Positions 40,852-49,795 of a stretch of 64,000 nt of DNA are shown piece by piece. A program made the position numbers and the translations under genes. How positions within the stretch are numbered: position 1 is the stretch's first letter; each line of letters begins with the position of its first letter. Below the pieces are notes generated by a model. That model had not been told where the DNA came from. It searched no databases and saw only the letters and a program-made list of their open reading frames with translations. Origin of the DNA: JALYUA01 sp038239305 (lineage in GTDB: Bacteria; Acidobacteriota; Thermoanaerobaculia; UBA5066; Gp7-AA6); assembly GCA_038239305.1 (NCBI GenBank), contig JBBSEW010000004.1:1-64000 (forward strand), in the 5' to 3' direction.

Positions 40852-43296
40852 ATGGCGAAACCACGCTTTCGCGTACTGTCCGTGTTTCTTGTTCTAGCCA
40901 CGGCCTGTCTCGTTTTCGATGCGACGGCGCACGCTGCGACCTCCGCCGGGACCGTTAGGGGTGTTGTGACCGGCCCCGACGGAAAGCCTCTCGACGGCGT
41001 TCCTCTCACGCTACGCAATGGGACGACGGGATTCACCGCGACGGTCGTCTCGGACCGCAACGGTGTCTATAATTTCTTCAACGTTCCCTTCAATCCGTAC
41101 GAACTTCACGTCGAGGTTCAAGGCTTTCAGACCCAGCACTTGAAGGTGGATGTGCGGTCTTCCGCGCCAACCGAGATCCCGGTCGCTTTGACGGTGCAGG
41201 GCGTGACCGAAAAGATCTCCGTGGAGGCCGGGCACACGCCGGTCGAGTTGGAAACGGACTCCTCGTCGTCGCATATCGACATCGACAAATCTGCGATTGA
41301 GCGCGCCCCTGCGGCGATTCCCTCGCGTGGAATGGAGGCGCTCGTAATCCAGGCGCCGGGCTTCGCGGCGGACGAGAACGGCCGATACCATTTCCAAGGG
41401 GCTCATAGCCAGCAAAGTTACGTGGTCGATGGGCAGCCCATCTCGGATCAGATTGGCATCACGTTCTCCAATTCAATCGATCCCAGCATTCTCCAGGCGA
41501 CCGAGGTGATTTATGGAAACGTCCCGGCCGAATACGGAGAGAAGATCGCGGCGATCATCAACTTGACCACGAAGTCGGGTCTCGGCGCAGGCGCCACGAA
41601 AAGCGACGTAAGGCTCGGGGCCGCAAGGTTCAACACGTACGATGCGGGGGTTTCAGCGGGAGGTGGCACGTCGCAGGTTGGATACTTTGCGTCGATCGAC
41701 GGTGCCAAATCGGATCGGTTTCTGGATCCTCCCAATTTCGAGAACCTGCACAACCACGGTGACTCCGAGCGCGCATTCTTGAGGCTCGATTTCGCGAACT
41801 CGGATTCCACAAGCACCGTGCGCTTAACGGGCCTGGCCGGACGGACCGAACGGGACGTGCCGAGCATCTTCAGCCAGGCGAGCGTGGACGCAAACAACAC
41901 GGTTCAGACCAACGATTGGAACGCAAATCTCGGATGGCAGGTCGTGTTTGGCCCCGCCGCAGTGCTGGACACCACCCTGTTCGCTCGGAACAACCGTTTC
42001 GAGTTTCGAGGATCTCCGCTGGACCCGAGCGTCATCGCCGACTCCAAGCGTTCGCTCGACAACTACGGCGTGCAGCCAACCTTCTCGTTCCAGATTGGGA
42101 CGGCGAACCAGCTCAAGATCGGTGCGGTCTACAAGGATTACCCGATCCGGGAACGGTTCTCCTTCGGCATAACGGATCCGAACCTGAACGATCCGGCGTC
42201 GGACGGATACAACCCGAACCTCGGCCCCTATGACCTGACACGACTCGGGTCGTTCTTCCAGTTCGAGGGGTCGAAGTCGGTAACGTACCTGGGGGGCTTC
42301 ATCGAAGATACCGTTCGCCTCTCGAACCTGACAGCCCAAGTGGGTCTACGGTACGACTACAACAGCTTCCCAAAGGTCGAATCCGCGCTCCAGCCGAGGA
42401 TCGGCCTCGCCTACTTTCTGCCGTCCACCACCACCGTCTTCCGGGGCTCGTACAACCGCATCTTCGAGACTCCCGAGTACGAGAACATCCTTTTTTCCTC
42501 CTCGACCGCGGCCGCCGCGCTCGTCCCCCCCGCAGTGCAGACGAGCCGGGAGCTGGGAGGCGGCATCCTGCTCGTTCCTTCGGAGAGGCAGGACGCCTAC
42601 GACGTCGGCCTGCAGCAGGCAATCGGATCGCTTCTGCGCCTCGACGTCGATTTCTGGCGGCGTGACTCGAAAAACGCCGGCGACCAGAGTCAGTTCCAGA
42701 ACACGGGGATCGTGTTCCCGCTCGCCTTCACCTCGGGGAAGCTCCACGGCTGGAACGTCAGGCTCGATCTTGCCTCCGTCGGAGGAGTCCGGGGCTACGC
42801 CTCCGTCGGGCACGTTCGCGCTGTCTACGTTCCGCCTTTCGCCGGTGGGCTCTTCCTGGATACGGGCGCTCTCGACGCCATCACGGGTGGCCCATTCGTA
42901 ATCGACCACGACGAGAGTCTCGAGATTCAGGGCGGCCTGTCTTACGATTTCGGAAAGTCCGGCGTCTGGGTCGCAACGAGCGCGCGCTATGACTCTGGTT
43001 TGGTGACCGGCGCTGACATTTCGAGCCTGCAGTCGGATCCGGACAACGCGTTCGCTACTCCCTACATTCGTGAGCACACGGGGGGCGATCTCGACCCGAA
43101 CCGGGTAGCGCCGAGGACCGTATGGAACTTTTCGCTCGGTGCGGACCTTGCGCGCTTCGGTATTCCCTTTACGGTCCAGGCAGATCTAATCAATGCGTTC
43201 GGCAAACTGGGCCTGTACAACGTGCTTTCGACATTCGGAGGAACACACGTAATCCCCCCTCGCACACTCGCCTCTCGACTCCGATACACGTTCTGA
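40852..43296 (+). CDS. TonB-dependent outer-membrane receptor with carboxypeptidase-regulatory N-domain
   Basis: An 814-residue outer-membrane transporter. The signal peptide is residues 1-28 (ATAHA cleavage). A CarboxypepD_reg-like domain (about 33-115, GTVRGVVTGPDGKPLDGVPLTL) precedes the plug (about 130-240: VDGQPISDQIG, VIYGNVPAEYGEKIAAIINL) and a 22-strand barrel ending in the aromatic RLRYTF typical of BamA recognition. The acidobacterial OAR type is the closest class. An AGGAG site precedes the ATG. The substrate is unknown. Codon use is less GC-extreme than its neighbours, in keeping with island cargo. Confidence 0.88.
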   Translation: MAKPRFRVLSVFLVLATACLVFDATAHAATSAGTVRGVVTGPDGKPLDGVPLTLRNGTTGFTATVVSDRNGVYNFFNVPFNPYELHVEVQGFQTQHLKVDVRSSAPTEIPVALTVQGVTEKISVEAGHTPVELETDSSSSHIDIDKSAIERAPAAIPSRGMEALVIQAPGFAADENGRYHFQGAHSQQSYVVDGQPISDQIGITFSNSIDPSILQATEVIYGNVPAEYGEKIAAIINLTTKSGLGAGATKSDVRLGAARFNTYDAGVSAGGGTSQVGYFASIDGAKSDRFLDPPNFENLHNHGDSERAFLRLDFANSDSTSTVRLTGLAGRTERDVPSIFSQASVDANNTVQTNDWNANLGWQVVFGPAAVLDTTLFARNNRFEFRGSPLDPSVIADSKRSLDNYGVQPTFSFQIGTANQLKIGAVYKDYPIRERFSFGITDPNLNDPASDGYNPNLGPYDLTRLGSFFQFEGSKSVTYLGGFIEDTVRLSNLTAQVGLRYDYNSFPKVESALQPRIGLAYFLPSTTTVFRGSYNRIFETPEYENILFSSSTAAAALVPPAVQTSRELGGGILLVPSERQDAYDVGLQQAIGSLLRLDVDFWRRDSKNAGDQSQFQNTGIVFPLAFTSGKLHGWNVRLDLASVGGVRGYASVGHVRAVYVPPFAGGLFLDTGALDAITGGPFVIDHDESLEIQGGLSYDFGKSGVWVATSARYDSGLVTGADISSLQSDPDNAFATPYIREHTGGDLDPNRVAPRTVWNFSLGADLARFGIPFTVQADLINAFGKLGLYNVLSTFGGTHVIPPRTLASRLRYTF

Positions 43297-43302
43297 CCAG
43301 CA

Positions 43303-43331
43303 TGAGCGGAGGTTCAAGTCCTCCGCGCTCA
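43303..43331. terminator. Hairpin after the TonB receptor gene with a T-arm-like loop
   Basis: GCGGAGG-TTCAAGT-CCTCCGC, extended by TGA.../...TCA pairing with a small bulge. It lies 7 bases after the stop and could end transcription, although no T-run follows. The loop TTCAAGT and 5-base stem also look like a tRNA T-arm followed by GCGCTCA, so a tRNA 3' remnant is an alternative. Confidence 0.4.
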
Positions 43332-43489
43332 CGGTCCGCGGAGGCGTTGCGTGAGCCTTACGTACACACTTTCGGAGAAGAGCGGTCACCCATTTCATCT
43401 GATCGGCTCGGGGACCGAGTTGGATCAACTCTGCGACCTCGGCGGCCGTGCGGCAGGTCGGCGCCGACTCGATGCTACATTGCTGCTCC

Positions 43490-44836
43490 ATGCGGACCTT
43501 GCTCGCCGGAATATTGCTCGCCGGCTCGACCGCCGCTGCGGCGCGGGTCCCAGGAATCGCACGGACGCCGGCCGGCGCGGTTGCGGCGCTCGCGGGACAC
43601 TGGGAGGGAAGGTTCGAGCGCGAAGGAAAGCCGTTGTCGGTTGCGTTTGATTTCACGATCGAGCATGGCGCGGTTTTCGGGCGCTTTTCCAGCCCCGAGC
43701 AGCGCGCCCTGGAGTACCCGTTCGACGAACCCGTGAAAGTCGATGACGCCCGGGTGCACTTCGCGATCGGCGGCGGATCTCTTACCCTCGACGGGCGGAT
43801 CATCGCCGACACTCTTTCGGGAGAGTTGAAGTACGAAGGCGCTGCCGGCACCTTCTTCGTTCGGCGCAGTCCGGCGCCAGTAGTGCCCTACCGTCGGATG
43901 GACGTCACGTTCGAGAACACTGGCGTCCACCTCGCGGGCTCGGTCTTCCTGCCCGCCGGCCACGCTCCGCCGTACGGATTCGCCGCCGTGATTTTCGTGC
44001 ACGGCAGCGGGCCCGAGTCGCGGTGGGGAACCGCGCGGTTCTACGCCGACCAGCTCGCGCGAGCCGGGATCGCCGCACTCATCTACGACAAGCGGGCTAG
44101 TGGCGAATCGGGCGGCGACTGGCGCACGGCGAGCTTCGAAGCGCTGGCCGACGACGCGCTCGCCGGCGTCCGGCTTCTCGCATCGCGCAAAGATATCGAC
44201 CGGACCCGAATTGGAATCTTCGGCCACAGCCAGGGCGGGATGATCGGTCCGCTCGCGGCGGCGCGCGGCGGCGAGATTGCCTTCGTCATCGCGGCCGACA
44301 CGATCGCCGGGCCGGTATTCGAGCAGGATCTCTACCGGGTCGACCGCGCCCTCGCCGACGAATTTCCGCCTCCCGAGCGCGACCGCGCGATGGCGCTCTA
44401 CAGGCTGTTCGTGGAAGTCGCTCGCGGGAAGAAGGCGTACGAGGATCTCGAGCGGGAAAGCGCTGCAGTCCGAGGAACGAAATGGTTCGAGTGGCTTGCC
44501 CTTCCGCCGCGCGATCACTGGATCTGGGCCTGGTATCGCCTGACCGGAAACGTCGATACCCGGGAGATCTGGCCGAGCGTGAAGGTACCCGTGCTGCTCG
44601 TCTACGGCGAACGCGACGCCCTCGTGCCCGTCGGCGAAAGCATCGCCAGAATCGAAAAGATCCTGACCGAATCAGGTAACTCGAACTTCGGCGCGGTGAT
44701 TGTCCCGAAGGCCGAACACAATCTCACGGTCCATCCGGAACCCGGGCAGCCATTCGATTGGTGGCGGCAGCCTCCGGGGCTCACGACGCTTCTGGTCGCG
44801 TGGATCGCCCTCCAAGCGCGGCACGGTGGAGTCTGA
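43490..44836 (+). CDS. Secreted alpha/beta hydrolase with N-terminal beta-sandwich domain
   Basis: A 448-residue exported hydrolase. The signal peptide is about 1-19. A small beta domain (about 30-140, GHWEGRFEREGKPLSVAFDF) is followed by an alpha/beta-hydrolase fold with HGSGPESRWG oxyanion region, nucleophile Ser in GHSQGG, Asp in GERDALVPV and His in AEHNLTV. The arrangement matches the esterase/dienelactone-hydrolase-like family often placed beside beta-lactamase-like or peptide-handling genes; the substrate is not predictable. TACATT (43476-43481) lies 8 bases before the ATG. The preceding in-frame residues are excluded because they lack a start signal. Confidence 0.85.
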   Translation: MRTLLAGILLAGSTAAAARVPGIARTPAGAVAALAGHWEGRFEREGKPLSVAFDFTIEHGAVFGRFSSPEQRALEYPFDEPVKVDDARVHFAIGGGSLTLDGRIIADTLSGELKYEGAAGTFFVRRSPAPVVPYRRMDVTFENTGVHLAGSVFLPAGHAPPYGFAAVIFVHGSGPESRWGTARFYADQLARAGIAALIYDKRASGESGGDWRTASFEALADDALAGVRLLASRKDIDRTRIGIFGHSQGGMIGPLAAARGGEIAFVIAADTIAGPVFEQDLYRVDRALADEFPPPERDRAMALYRLFVEVARGKKAYEDLERESAAVRGTKWFEWLALPPRDHWIWAWYRLTGNVDTREIWPSVKVPVLLVYGERDALVPVGESIARIEKILTESGNSNFGAVIVPKAEHNLTVHPEPGQPFDWWRQPPGLTTLLVAWIALQARHGGV

Positions 44837-45250
44837 CGCGGAGGCCTGCCCGCCCGGGCCGCCTCTCCGCTTCCGGTCGAGGCATGCGAACCCTCCCGCC
44901 GGGAGTAGGCATCCCGCCGCGGTCCGACCTCGAGGGGGCCCAGGCTTCCGAGAGAGAATTTGGGCGCAGCCACCGACAGGATTCATCGGGGCTCAAGTCG
45001 AAGCCTAACGCCCTTTCTGACTGCGGGCACTGCTGATGCGCGCAGGACCGTGTTGGACGCCCTCATGGAGTGCTCCTTTGCCCGAAGACCGGGCGTTGGG
45101 AACTCGGGAGAAGGGCGGAAACGACCTCCGCCTTTTGTGCCGTCGCGTACCGCGCGAGGCATCACAAAACACACAAACATAACGTCGCGCCCGCAGCCTG
45201 AGGCGCGGAAACGCCGCGCCTGGGTTAAGTTTTCGAGAGATTGTCGAGAT
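44837..45250. other. 414-base gap at the right end of the island
   Basis: Frames on both strands were read and none looks like a protein. No terminator with a T-run, no repeat and no second integrase fragment were recognised. Confidence 0.5.
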
Positions 45251-45301
45251 AGCACGAGAGGATCCTAAGTCCCGCGCGTCTCCTAGTTCCGCCACTCTCG
45301 C
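45251..45301 (-). pseudogene. tRNA-Leu remnant lacking variable and T arms
   Basis: The minus strand reads GCGAGAGTGGCGGAACT, then a D-arm with two changes, then the anticodon arm GGGACTTAGGATC, and then directly CTCTCGTGCT. The last part corresponds to the 3' acceptor strand. About 30 bases covering the variable arm and T-arm are missing. It cannot fold as a functional tRNA. The sequence upstream of its 5' end also resembles that of the intact gene at 39214-39245. Confidence 0.8.
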
Positions 45302-45483
45302 GACGGAAGAAGCGTACGCGCAGCTGCCGTCGGGATTCAATGCCTAACCGCCGAGACTCCGGACCGCCGATCCATTTCCGAGTCGTAAGACAGGCCACGC
45401 ATTCGGTACCTCGACCCAAACCGGAGGAAGTCATCCGCGTTCCTCACATCGATGAGATGTGAATCAGGTCCGGGTGAAGCAGG

Positions 45484-48066
45484 TCACTCTTCTCGCAGCG
45501 CAAGCATGGGGTCGATTCGAGTTGCCCGGCGCGCCGGGATCCAGCAAGCCAGGGTCGCGACTCCCAGGAGGATGGCCGGAGCCATCGCGAACGTGAGCGG
45601 ATCCCACGCGGTCACTCCGTAGAGCAGGCCCGAGAGCAGGCGTGTGACGCCGAAGGCCGCGGCGATTCCGGCGACGACCCCGAGCCCGGCCAGCGTCAGA
45701 CCCTGGCGCAGCACCAGCAGCAGCACGTGTCCGTACCGGGCGCCCAGAGCCATTCGCACGGCGATTTCATTTCGGCGCTGAGCGACGAAATAGTGCATCA
45801 ATCCGTAGATGCCGATCGCGGCCAGGCACAGGGAGCATAACGAGAACAGCCCGACCAGGGACGTCTGAAAGCGGCGCTGGGCCGTCTGCTCGCCGAGCTG
45901 ATGCTGCACGGCCACGACCTCGAATCTCGCGACGTTCCGATCGATGGATTGGACGGCGCTCTGAACTGACCTGGCGATCGGCTGCGGGTCGCCCGACGTG
46001 CGAACGATGACGTCCAGCATGTTTTCCGCGCCCTGGGCCTGCGGTCGAAAGACCTGCGGCGCCACTTGCTTTTCGAGGCCCTGTCGGTGCATGTCGCCCG
46101 TCACGCCGACGACCGTGACCCAGGCGCCCGATCGGTCCTGCGGGAGACGGAATCGCTTTCCGAGGGCGTCCTCTCCCGGCCAGTAGGTTCGAGCCATCGT
46201 CTCGTTGACGATGGCGACCGGGGGCGAGTCGCGCCGGTCTTCATCGGAGAAGTAGCGTCCTTTCTCGAGTGGAATGCCGGCGGTTTCGAAGTACGGGCCG
46301 GCGATGCGATCGTCGCAGGGCCCCGGTTGCTGCGGCGGCCGCCCTTCGATCGTCACCGAATCCTCCGGATCTGATCTCAGGAAGTCGGTGATGGCGGCGG
46401 CGGATCGAACACCGGGCAGCGCGCGCACGCGATCGATCGCTTCGCGAAAATACGCCACTTCCTGCTCGGGGCTGCGTCCCACGTGAAGGTCGATCCGCAT
46501 GACCAGAAGCTGCTCCGGCCGAAAACCCGGATCCACGGATTGAAGCCGGGCGAAGCTGCGCACGAGGAGACCGGCGCTCGCCAGCAGGACGAGGGCGATC
46601 GTCAGCTCGCCGACGACCAGGGCATCGCGAAGACGGCGGTTCGCGACAGTCGTCCACTGGCGGCTCTGCCCGGGCACCGACTCCGCTCGAATGGCGGGCC
46701 ACACGCCCGAGGCAACGGCCGCGAACAGGCACAGAAAGAGGGTGAACAGCAGCAAGCGTGGATCGATGCGGGCCTCGGACAGGCGAGGGATTTCTGACGG
46801 CCCGAACCGGACCAGGGCTTTCAAGGCGGCGGCCGCGAGCGCGAGCCCGAGCACGCCACCGGCTCCGGAGAGGACCAGGCTTTCGATCAGAAGTTGGGCC
46901 CCGATGCGTGCACGGCTGGCGCCCAAGGCGCGCCGGACCGAAAACTCGCGCTCGCGCGCCGATCCTCTCGCCAGGAGAAGGCTCGCGACGTTGATGCACG
47001 AAATCAGCAACATCAGAAACACGGCGCCGGACAGCACGGCGAGCGACAGCTGGACACGTCCGGTTGTCTGCGTGTAGAGAGGAACAACCCGGATGTCGGG
47101 CAGGCTCCGGTTCTCGGCGTGCTCCGCCTCGAGCTGGCGCGCGATCAGTCTCATCTCGGTTTGTGCGTCTGCCCAGGCGACTCCGCGCCGGATGCGGCCC
47201 AGCGCGAACCAGACGGAGCTCGCGCGCGGGCTCGTACGATCCCGAGTCGTCCAGTAGGGGTGCGCCGTCATCGGCTCCCAGAGCTGCGTGTCGGCGAACG
47301 GATACTGAAAAGAGCGCGGCATCACGCCGATGACGCGCGAAGTGCGGCCGTCCATCGTCACGATGGCGCCGAGGGCTCCGGGAGATCCTCCGAAGCGACG
47401 TTGCCACAGCCCGTAGCTCAAGACCACGACGGGTTCGGCCTGCCTCTCCTCATTCGCGGTGAACGCGCGACCGAGAACCGGCTCGACCCCCAGCAATGGA
47501 AAGAAGTTGGCCGATACCCGGGCAGATCGCATCCGCTCCGGTGGACCCTCCTGATTGCTGAGGAGAAAGGTCTGCCCGATAAAGAGCGTCATGTCTTCGA
47601 ACGTGCGGCTGCGGCTCTTCCAGTCCGCGAAGTTCAAGAGCGAGACGCGGCCTTCCTGAATCCCGTGAGCCGGATCCGCCGACCACAGCATCGCGAGTCG
47701 ACCCGGTTCGCGGTAGGCGAAGGGCCGCAGAAGGACGGCGTCGATCACGCCGAAGATCGCCGTGTTCGCGCCGATGCCCAGGGCCAGGGTCAGGACGACG
47801 ACGATGCTGAAACCGGGCCGGCGCCGGATGAGACGCAGGGCATGCCGGAAGTCGCGCGAGAGGTGATCCCAGAGCATCCAACGCTGGCGTTCATAGAATT
47901 TCTCCCGGACCGACGTGACGTTCCCGAAAGCCCGGTGCGCCGAGGCTTCGGGGTCCGATTCCGCGCCGCCGATCTCGCGGAGGCGATCGGCTTCGAGAGC
48001 GAGGTGCGATTGAACTTCCGCGTCGAAATCGTCCGGCGACCGCTTCTTCCTCCAGAACATGGCCAT
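45484..48066 (-). CDS. ADOP-type ABC transporter permease (MacB/FtsX fold)
   Basis: An 860-residue permease. An N-terminal soluble stretch (1-75) carries the DFDAEVQSHLALEADRLRE motif of acidobacterial duplicated orphan permeases. It is followed by two MacB-type periplasmic domains (SSLLNFADWKSRSRTFEDM; later RSPEQEVAYFREAIDRV) and two FtsX-like membrane bundles (VFLMLLISCINVASLLLARGS; EIAVRMALGARYGHVLLLVL). Four-plus-four helices and the ending DPMLALREE are typical. No ATPase gene is adjacent, hence orphan. It starts 4 bases after padR and is probably co-regulated by it. Confidence 0.9.
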   Translation of the reverse strand: MAMFWRKKRSPDDFDAEVQSHLALEADRLREIGGAESDPEASAHRAFGNVTSVREKFYERQRWMLWDHLSRDFRHALRLIRRRPGFSIVVVLTLALGIGANTAIFGVIDAVLLRPFAYREPGRLAMLWSADPAHGIQEGRVSLLNFADWKSRSRTFEDMTLFIGQTFLLSNQEGPPERMRSARVSANFFPLLGVEPVLGRAFTANEERQAEPVVVLSYGLWQRRFGGSPGALGAIVTMDGRTSRVIGVMPRSFQYPFADTQLWEPMTAHPYWTTRDRTSPRASSVWFALGRIRRGVAWADAQTEMRLIARQLEAEHAENRSLPDIRVVPLYTQTTGRVQLSLAVLSGAVFLMLLISCINVASLLLARGSAREREFSVRRALGASRARIGAQLLIESLVLSGAGGVLGLALAAAALKALVRFGPSEIPRLSEARIDPRLLLFTLFLCLFAAVASGVWPAIRAESVPGQSRQWTTVANRRLRDALVVGELTIALVLLASAGLLVRSFARLQSVDPGFRPEQLLVMRIDLHVGRSPEQEVAYFREAIDRVRALPGVRSAAAITDFLRSDPEDSVTIEGRPPQQPGPCDDRIAGPYFETAGIPLEKGRYFSDEDRRDSPPVAIVNETMARTYWPGEDALGKRFRLPQDRSGAWVTVVGVTGDMHRQGLEKQVAPQVFRPQAQGAENMLDVIVRTSGDPQPIARSVQSAVQSIDRNVARFEVVAVQHQLGEQTAQRRFQTSLVGLFSLCSLCLAAIGIYGLMHYFVAQRRNEIAVRMALGARYGHVLLLVLRQGLTLAGLGVVAGIAAAFGVTRLLSGLLYGVTAWDPLTFAMAPAILLGVATLACWIPARRATRIDPMLALREE

Positions 48067-48070
48067 GCCT

Positions 48071-48430
48071 TTATGCCTTCGCCTCTCCGGGGTCGAGAAT
48101 CCGCGAGATCGCCTTCGCCACCCGGCGCCACTGGTTGGCCTTCTCCGTCAACTGGATGCGGCCTCGGGAAGTCAAAGCGTAGAACCGCGCGCGGCGATTG
48201 TTCTCCGAGACACCCCACGCCCCGCTGACCCAGCCCTTGTCTTCCAGCCGCTGGAGCGAGAGATACAGCGACCCGTGGTCGACGAGAAAAACGTCCTCGG
48301 ACTGCTGCTGGATCTGTCGTGCGATTCCCTGCCCGTGGCGGGGTCCCAGGACGAGCGTCTTCAAGATCAGCAGATCGAGGGTGCCCTGAAGAAGGGCGGA
48401 CCGGGCGTGATCGTCTCCTTGGGTAGGCAT
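48071..48430 (-). CDS. PadR family transcriptional regulator
   Basis: A 119-residue winged-helix repressor: LLQGTLDLLILKTLVLGPRHGQGIA, VDHGSLYLSLQRLEDKGWV and ARFYALTSRGRIQL are the PadR signature. The length fits the short PadR class. It is paired with an ADOP permease, a very common acidobacterial pairing. A dyad overlaps its own -10 box and start codon, pointing to autorepression. Confidence 0.92.
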   Translation of the reverse strand: MPTQGDDHARSALLQGTLDLLILKTLVLGPRHGQGIARQIQQQSEDVFLVDHGSLYLSLQRLEDKGWVSGAWGVSENNRRARFYALTSRGRIQLTEKANQWRRVAKAISRILDPGEAKA

Positions 48431-48467
48431 CCGACATGAGTATCGGACGGCTCGGGTCGGATGTCAA
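48430..48467 (-). promoter_or_regulatory. padR promoter with overlapping operator dyad
   Basis: TTGACA (48462-48467), a 17-base spacer and GATACT (48439-48444) read toward padR, ending 8 bases before the ATG. The inverted repeat TCCGA-N8-TCGGA (48430-48447) covers the -10 and touches the start codon. Confidence 0.65.
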
Positions 48468-48725
48468 CAGGAGGGTCGAAGCCAGGCCGGCGGACCGCTT
48501 CACCCCCGATTCAGTTTCGGTCACCAGTCGGCTTCGACGCCACCGCTCAGGAAATCAACAACCCACGGTTCATCCAACGCTGTCGTACTGGAGGCCCACC
48601 ACGTCGCCGGCAACTGCCTGCCGGGACTCCTGCGCCACCATCAGGGCCGAACGGAAGCATCCTCCGCGCGCCTCGCTTTCAGCCGGAAGAAGCGGCCCCG
48701 GCGGATTCAACAGGCAGTTCCGCGT
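48468..48725. other. Gap between padR promoter and the His-rich protein gene
   Basis: Nothing recognisable: no coding signal, repeat or terminator was seen. Confidence 0.5.
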
Positions 48726-49283
48726 TCAGTCTTCTTTGCCCTTCGCCACGTCCGCGACCGTTCCGGGATCACCGGTCCCGTGATCTTCGATCTGGAATCG
48801 CAGGAACTCGTGGAGGGCGTTCAGCGCCTCTGTGTCCTTCGTGGATGCGACAACGCGACCACCCCCGGGAAGGTCTTCGTATGTCCATCGGATCTGAGCC
48901 TTCTTATTCTCGAGCGTGGGAACGCCGGGAGGGATGCGGTCGTGGACCAGCATCGGAGTCTTGAAGTTTCCGTCGGCGAACATCTTCGCGATGTGGCCGA
49001 GGTGGCCGCGGATCGCGTCCCGGCTTTCCGTGTCGTCTCCCGAGTTGGCCGTCACCTCGATCGATCCCCCGTCCACGGCAAGTAGAAAATGATGAGCGGT
49101 TCTGGCGTGGTCGAACCCCATCTCGTGGTCGCCGCGTTTCTCGACGTCCGTGCGGTGTGAATCGGCGGTATGCGCCGCGTGCATCGGACAGGAAGCGGCG
49201 TCCTGGGCCAGAACCGATGCGGCGAGAAGACCGAGAACGAGGAAGAGCAACGGGGAACGAAGTCCGGGCGGCTTGCGACTCAT
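48726..49283 (-). CDS. Secreted His-rich protein of unknown function
   Basis: A 185-residue exported protein. The signal peptide (about 10-27, FLVLGLLAASVLA) is followed by CPMHAAHTADSHRTDVEKRGDH, a His-rich stretch that could bind metal. The conserved body is MGFDHARTAHHFLLAVDGGSIEV, HLGHIAKMFADGNFKTPMLVHD and a C-terminal FLRFQIEDHGTGDP. Homologous proteins are often labelled hypothetical or mislabelled as aspartate carbamoyltransferase. The ATG overlaps the merR stop (ATGA) and has AAGGAG upstream. Metal or copper stress is a reasonable inference from the MerR partner and His/Cys content. Confidence 0.75.
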   Translation of the reverse strand: MSRKPPGLRSPLLFLVLGLLAASVLAQDAASCPMHAAHTADSHRTDVEKRGDHEMGFDHARTAHHFLLAVDGGSIEVTANSGDDTESRDAIRGHLGHIAKMFADGNFKTPMLVHDRIPPGVPTLENKKAQIRWTYEDLPGGGRVVASTKDTEALNALHEFLRFQIEDHGTGDPGTVADVAKGKED

Positions 49284-49789
49284 CTTTTCTCCTTCGTGGT
49301 TACGGTGTGGCGACGATCGAATCGTGCGCTTCTCAGGATCGAAGAGCCTGAGTCGGCGGATTCGAGATGGGCGGACAACGATTCCAGCAGCCCGGCCAGT
49401 TCCGACGCATCGCGGTTCTCGAGTCGACGATCCCAATCTGCCAGGGTTCGTCTCAAGGTTTCGCGGAACTCCGACAGGGTTTCGATGCGGCGTTCCAACG
49501 CTTGGAGCTTTTCCGCCGCCAGCGCGCGGACTTCCTGGCACGGGGGTCTGCCGCGATCGCGAGACTTCAGAATCCTCCCCAGCTCGTCCAGGCCAAACCC
49601 CATCGCGAGCGCCCGCTGGATGAGTTGGACCCGCGCGCCCGCGGCGGCCGGGAAACGACGATAGCCGTTGGAAAGGCGGCGCGTCGCAGGGAGCAGACCG
49701 CGACGCTCGTAGTGGCGGAGGGTATCGACGCTGGTGCCGGTCGCGTGCGCCAGGGCGCCGGAGCTCAGGTCGTGCTTCTCATGGTCCAC
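49280..49789 (-). CDS. MerR family transcriptional regulator
   Basis: A 169-residue regulator: SSGALAHATGTSVDTLRHYERRGLL is the MerR helix-turn-helix and first wing, followed by NGYRRF and a long dimerisation coiled coil (about 80-125). Only one Cys (GRPPCQEV) is present, unlike typical mercury sensors. GTG start. A classical MerR-type promoter with a 20-base spacer and internal dyad lies directly upstream (49796-49827). It forms an operon with the His-rich secreted protein. Confidence 0.9.
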   Translation of the reverse strand: MDHEKHDLSSGALAHATGTSVDTLRHYERRGLLPATRRLSNGYRRFPAAAGARVQLIQRALAMGFGLDELGRILKSRDRGRPPCQEVRALAAEKLQALERRIETLSEFRETLRRTLADWDRRLENRDASELAGLLESLSAHLESADSGSSILRSARFDRRHTVTTKEKR

Positions 49790-49795
49790 GCGGCG

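Larger units (their letters stand above)
39132..45301. mobile_element. Candidate genomic island bounded by tRNA-Leu and a tRNA-Leu remnant
   Basis: The intact tRNA-Leu and the partial copy at 45251-45301 share the 42 bases from GATCCTAAG to the acceptor stem with about three differences, and both face the same way. Just inside the tRNA lie a tyrosine-recombinase C-terminal fragment and a frameshifted PIN-like gene, both typical debris of integrated elements. Cargo is a CxxCH protein, a TonB receptor and a hydrolase. Several island genes run on the plus strand, against the surrounding minus-strand genes. The integrase is broken, so the island is probably immobile. Confidence 0.65.

Noticed and set aside
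45251..45301. Second functional tRNA-Leu
   Set aside because: The variable and T arms are missing, so it cannot form a tRNA.
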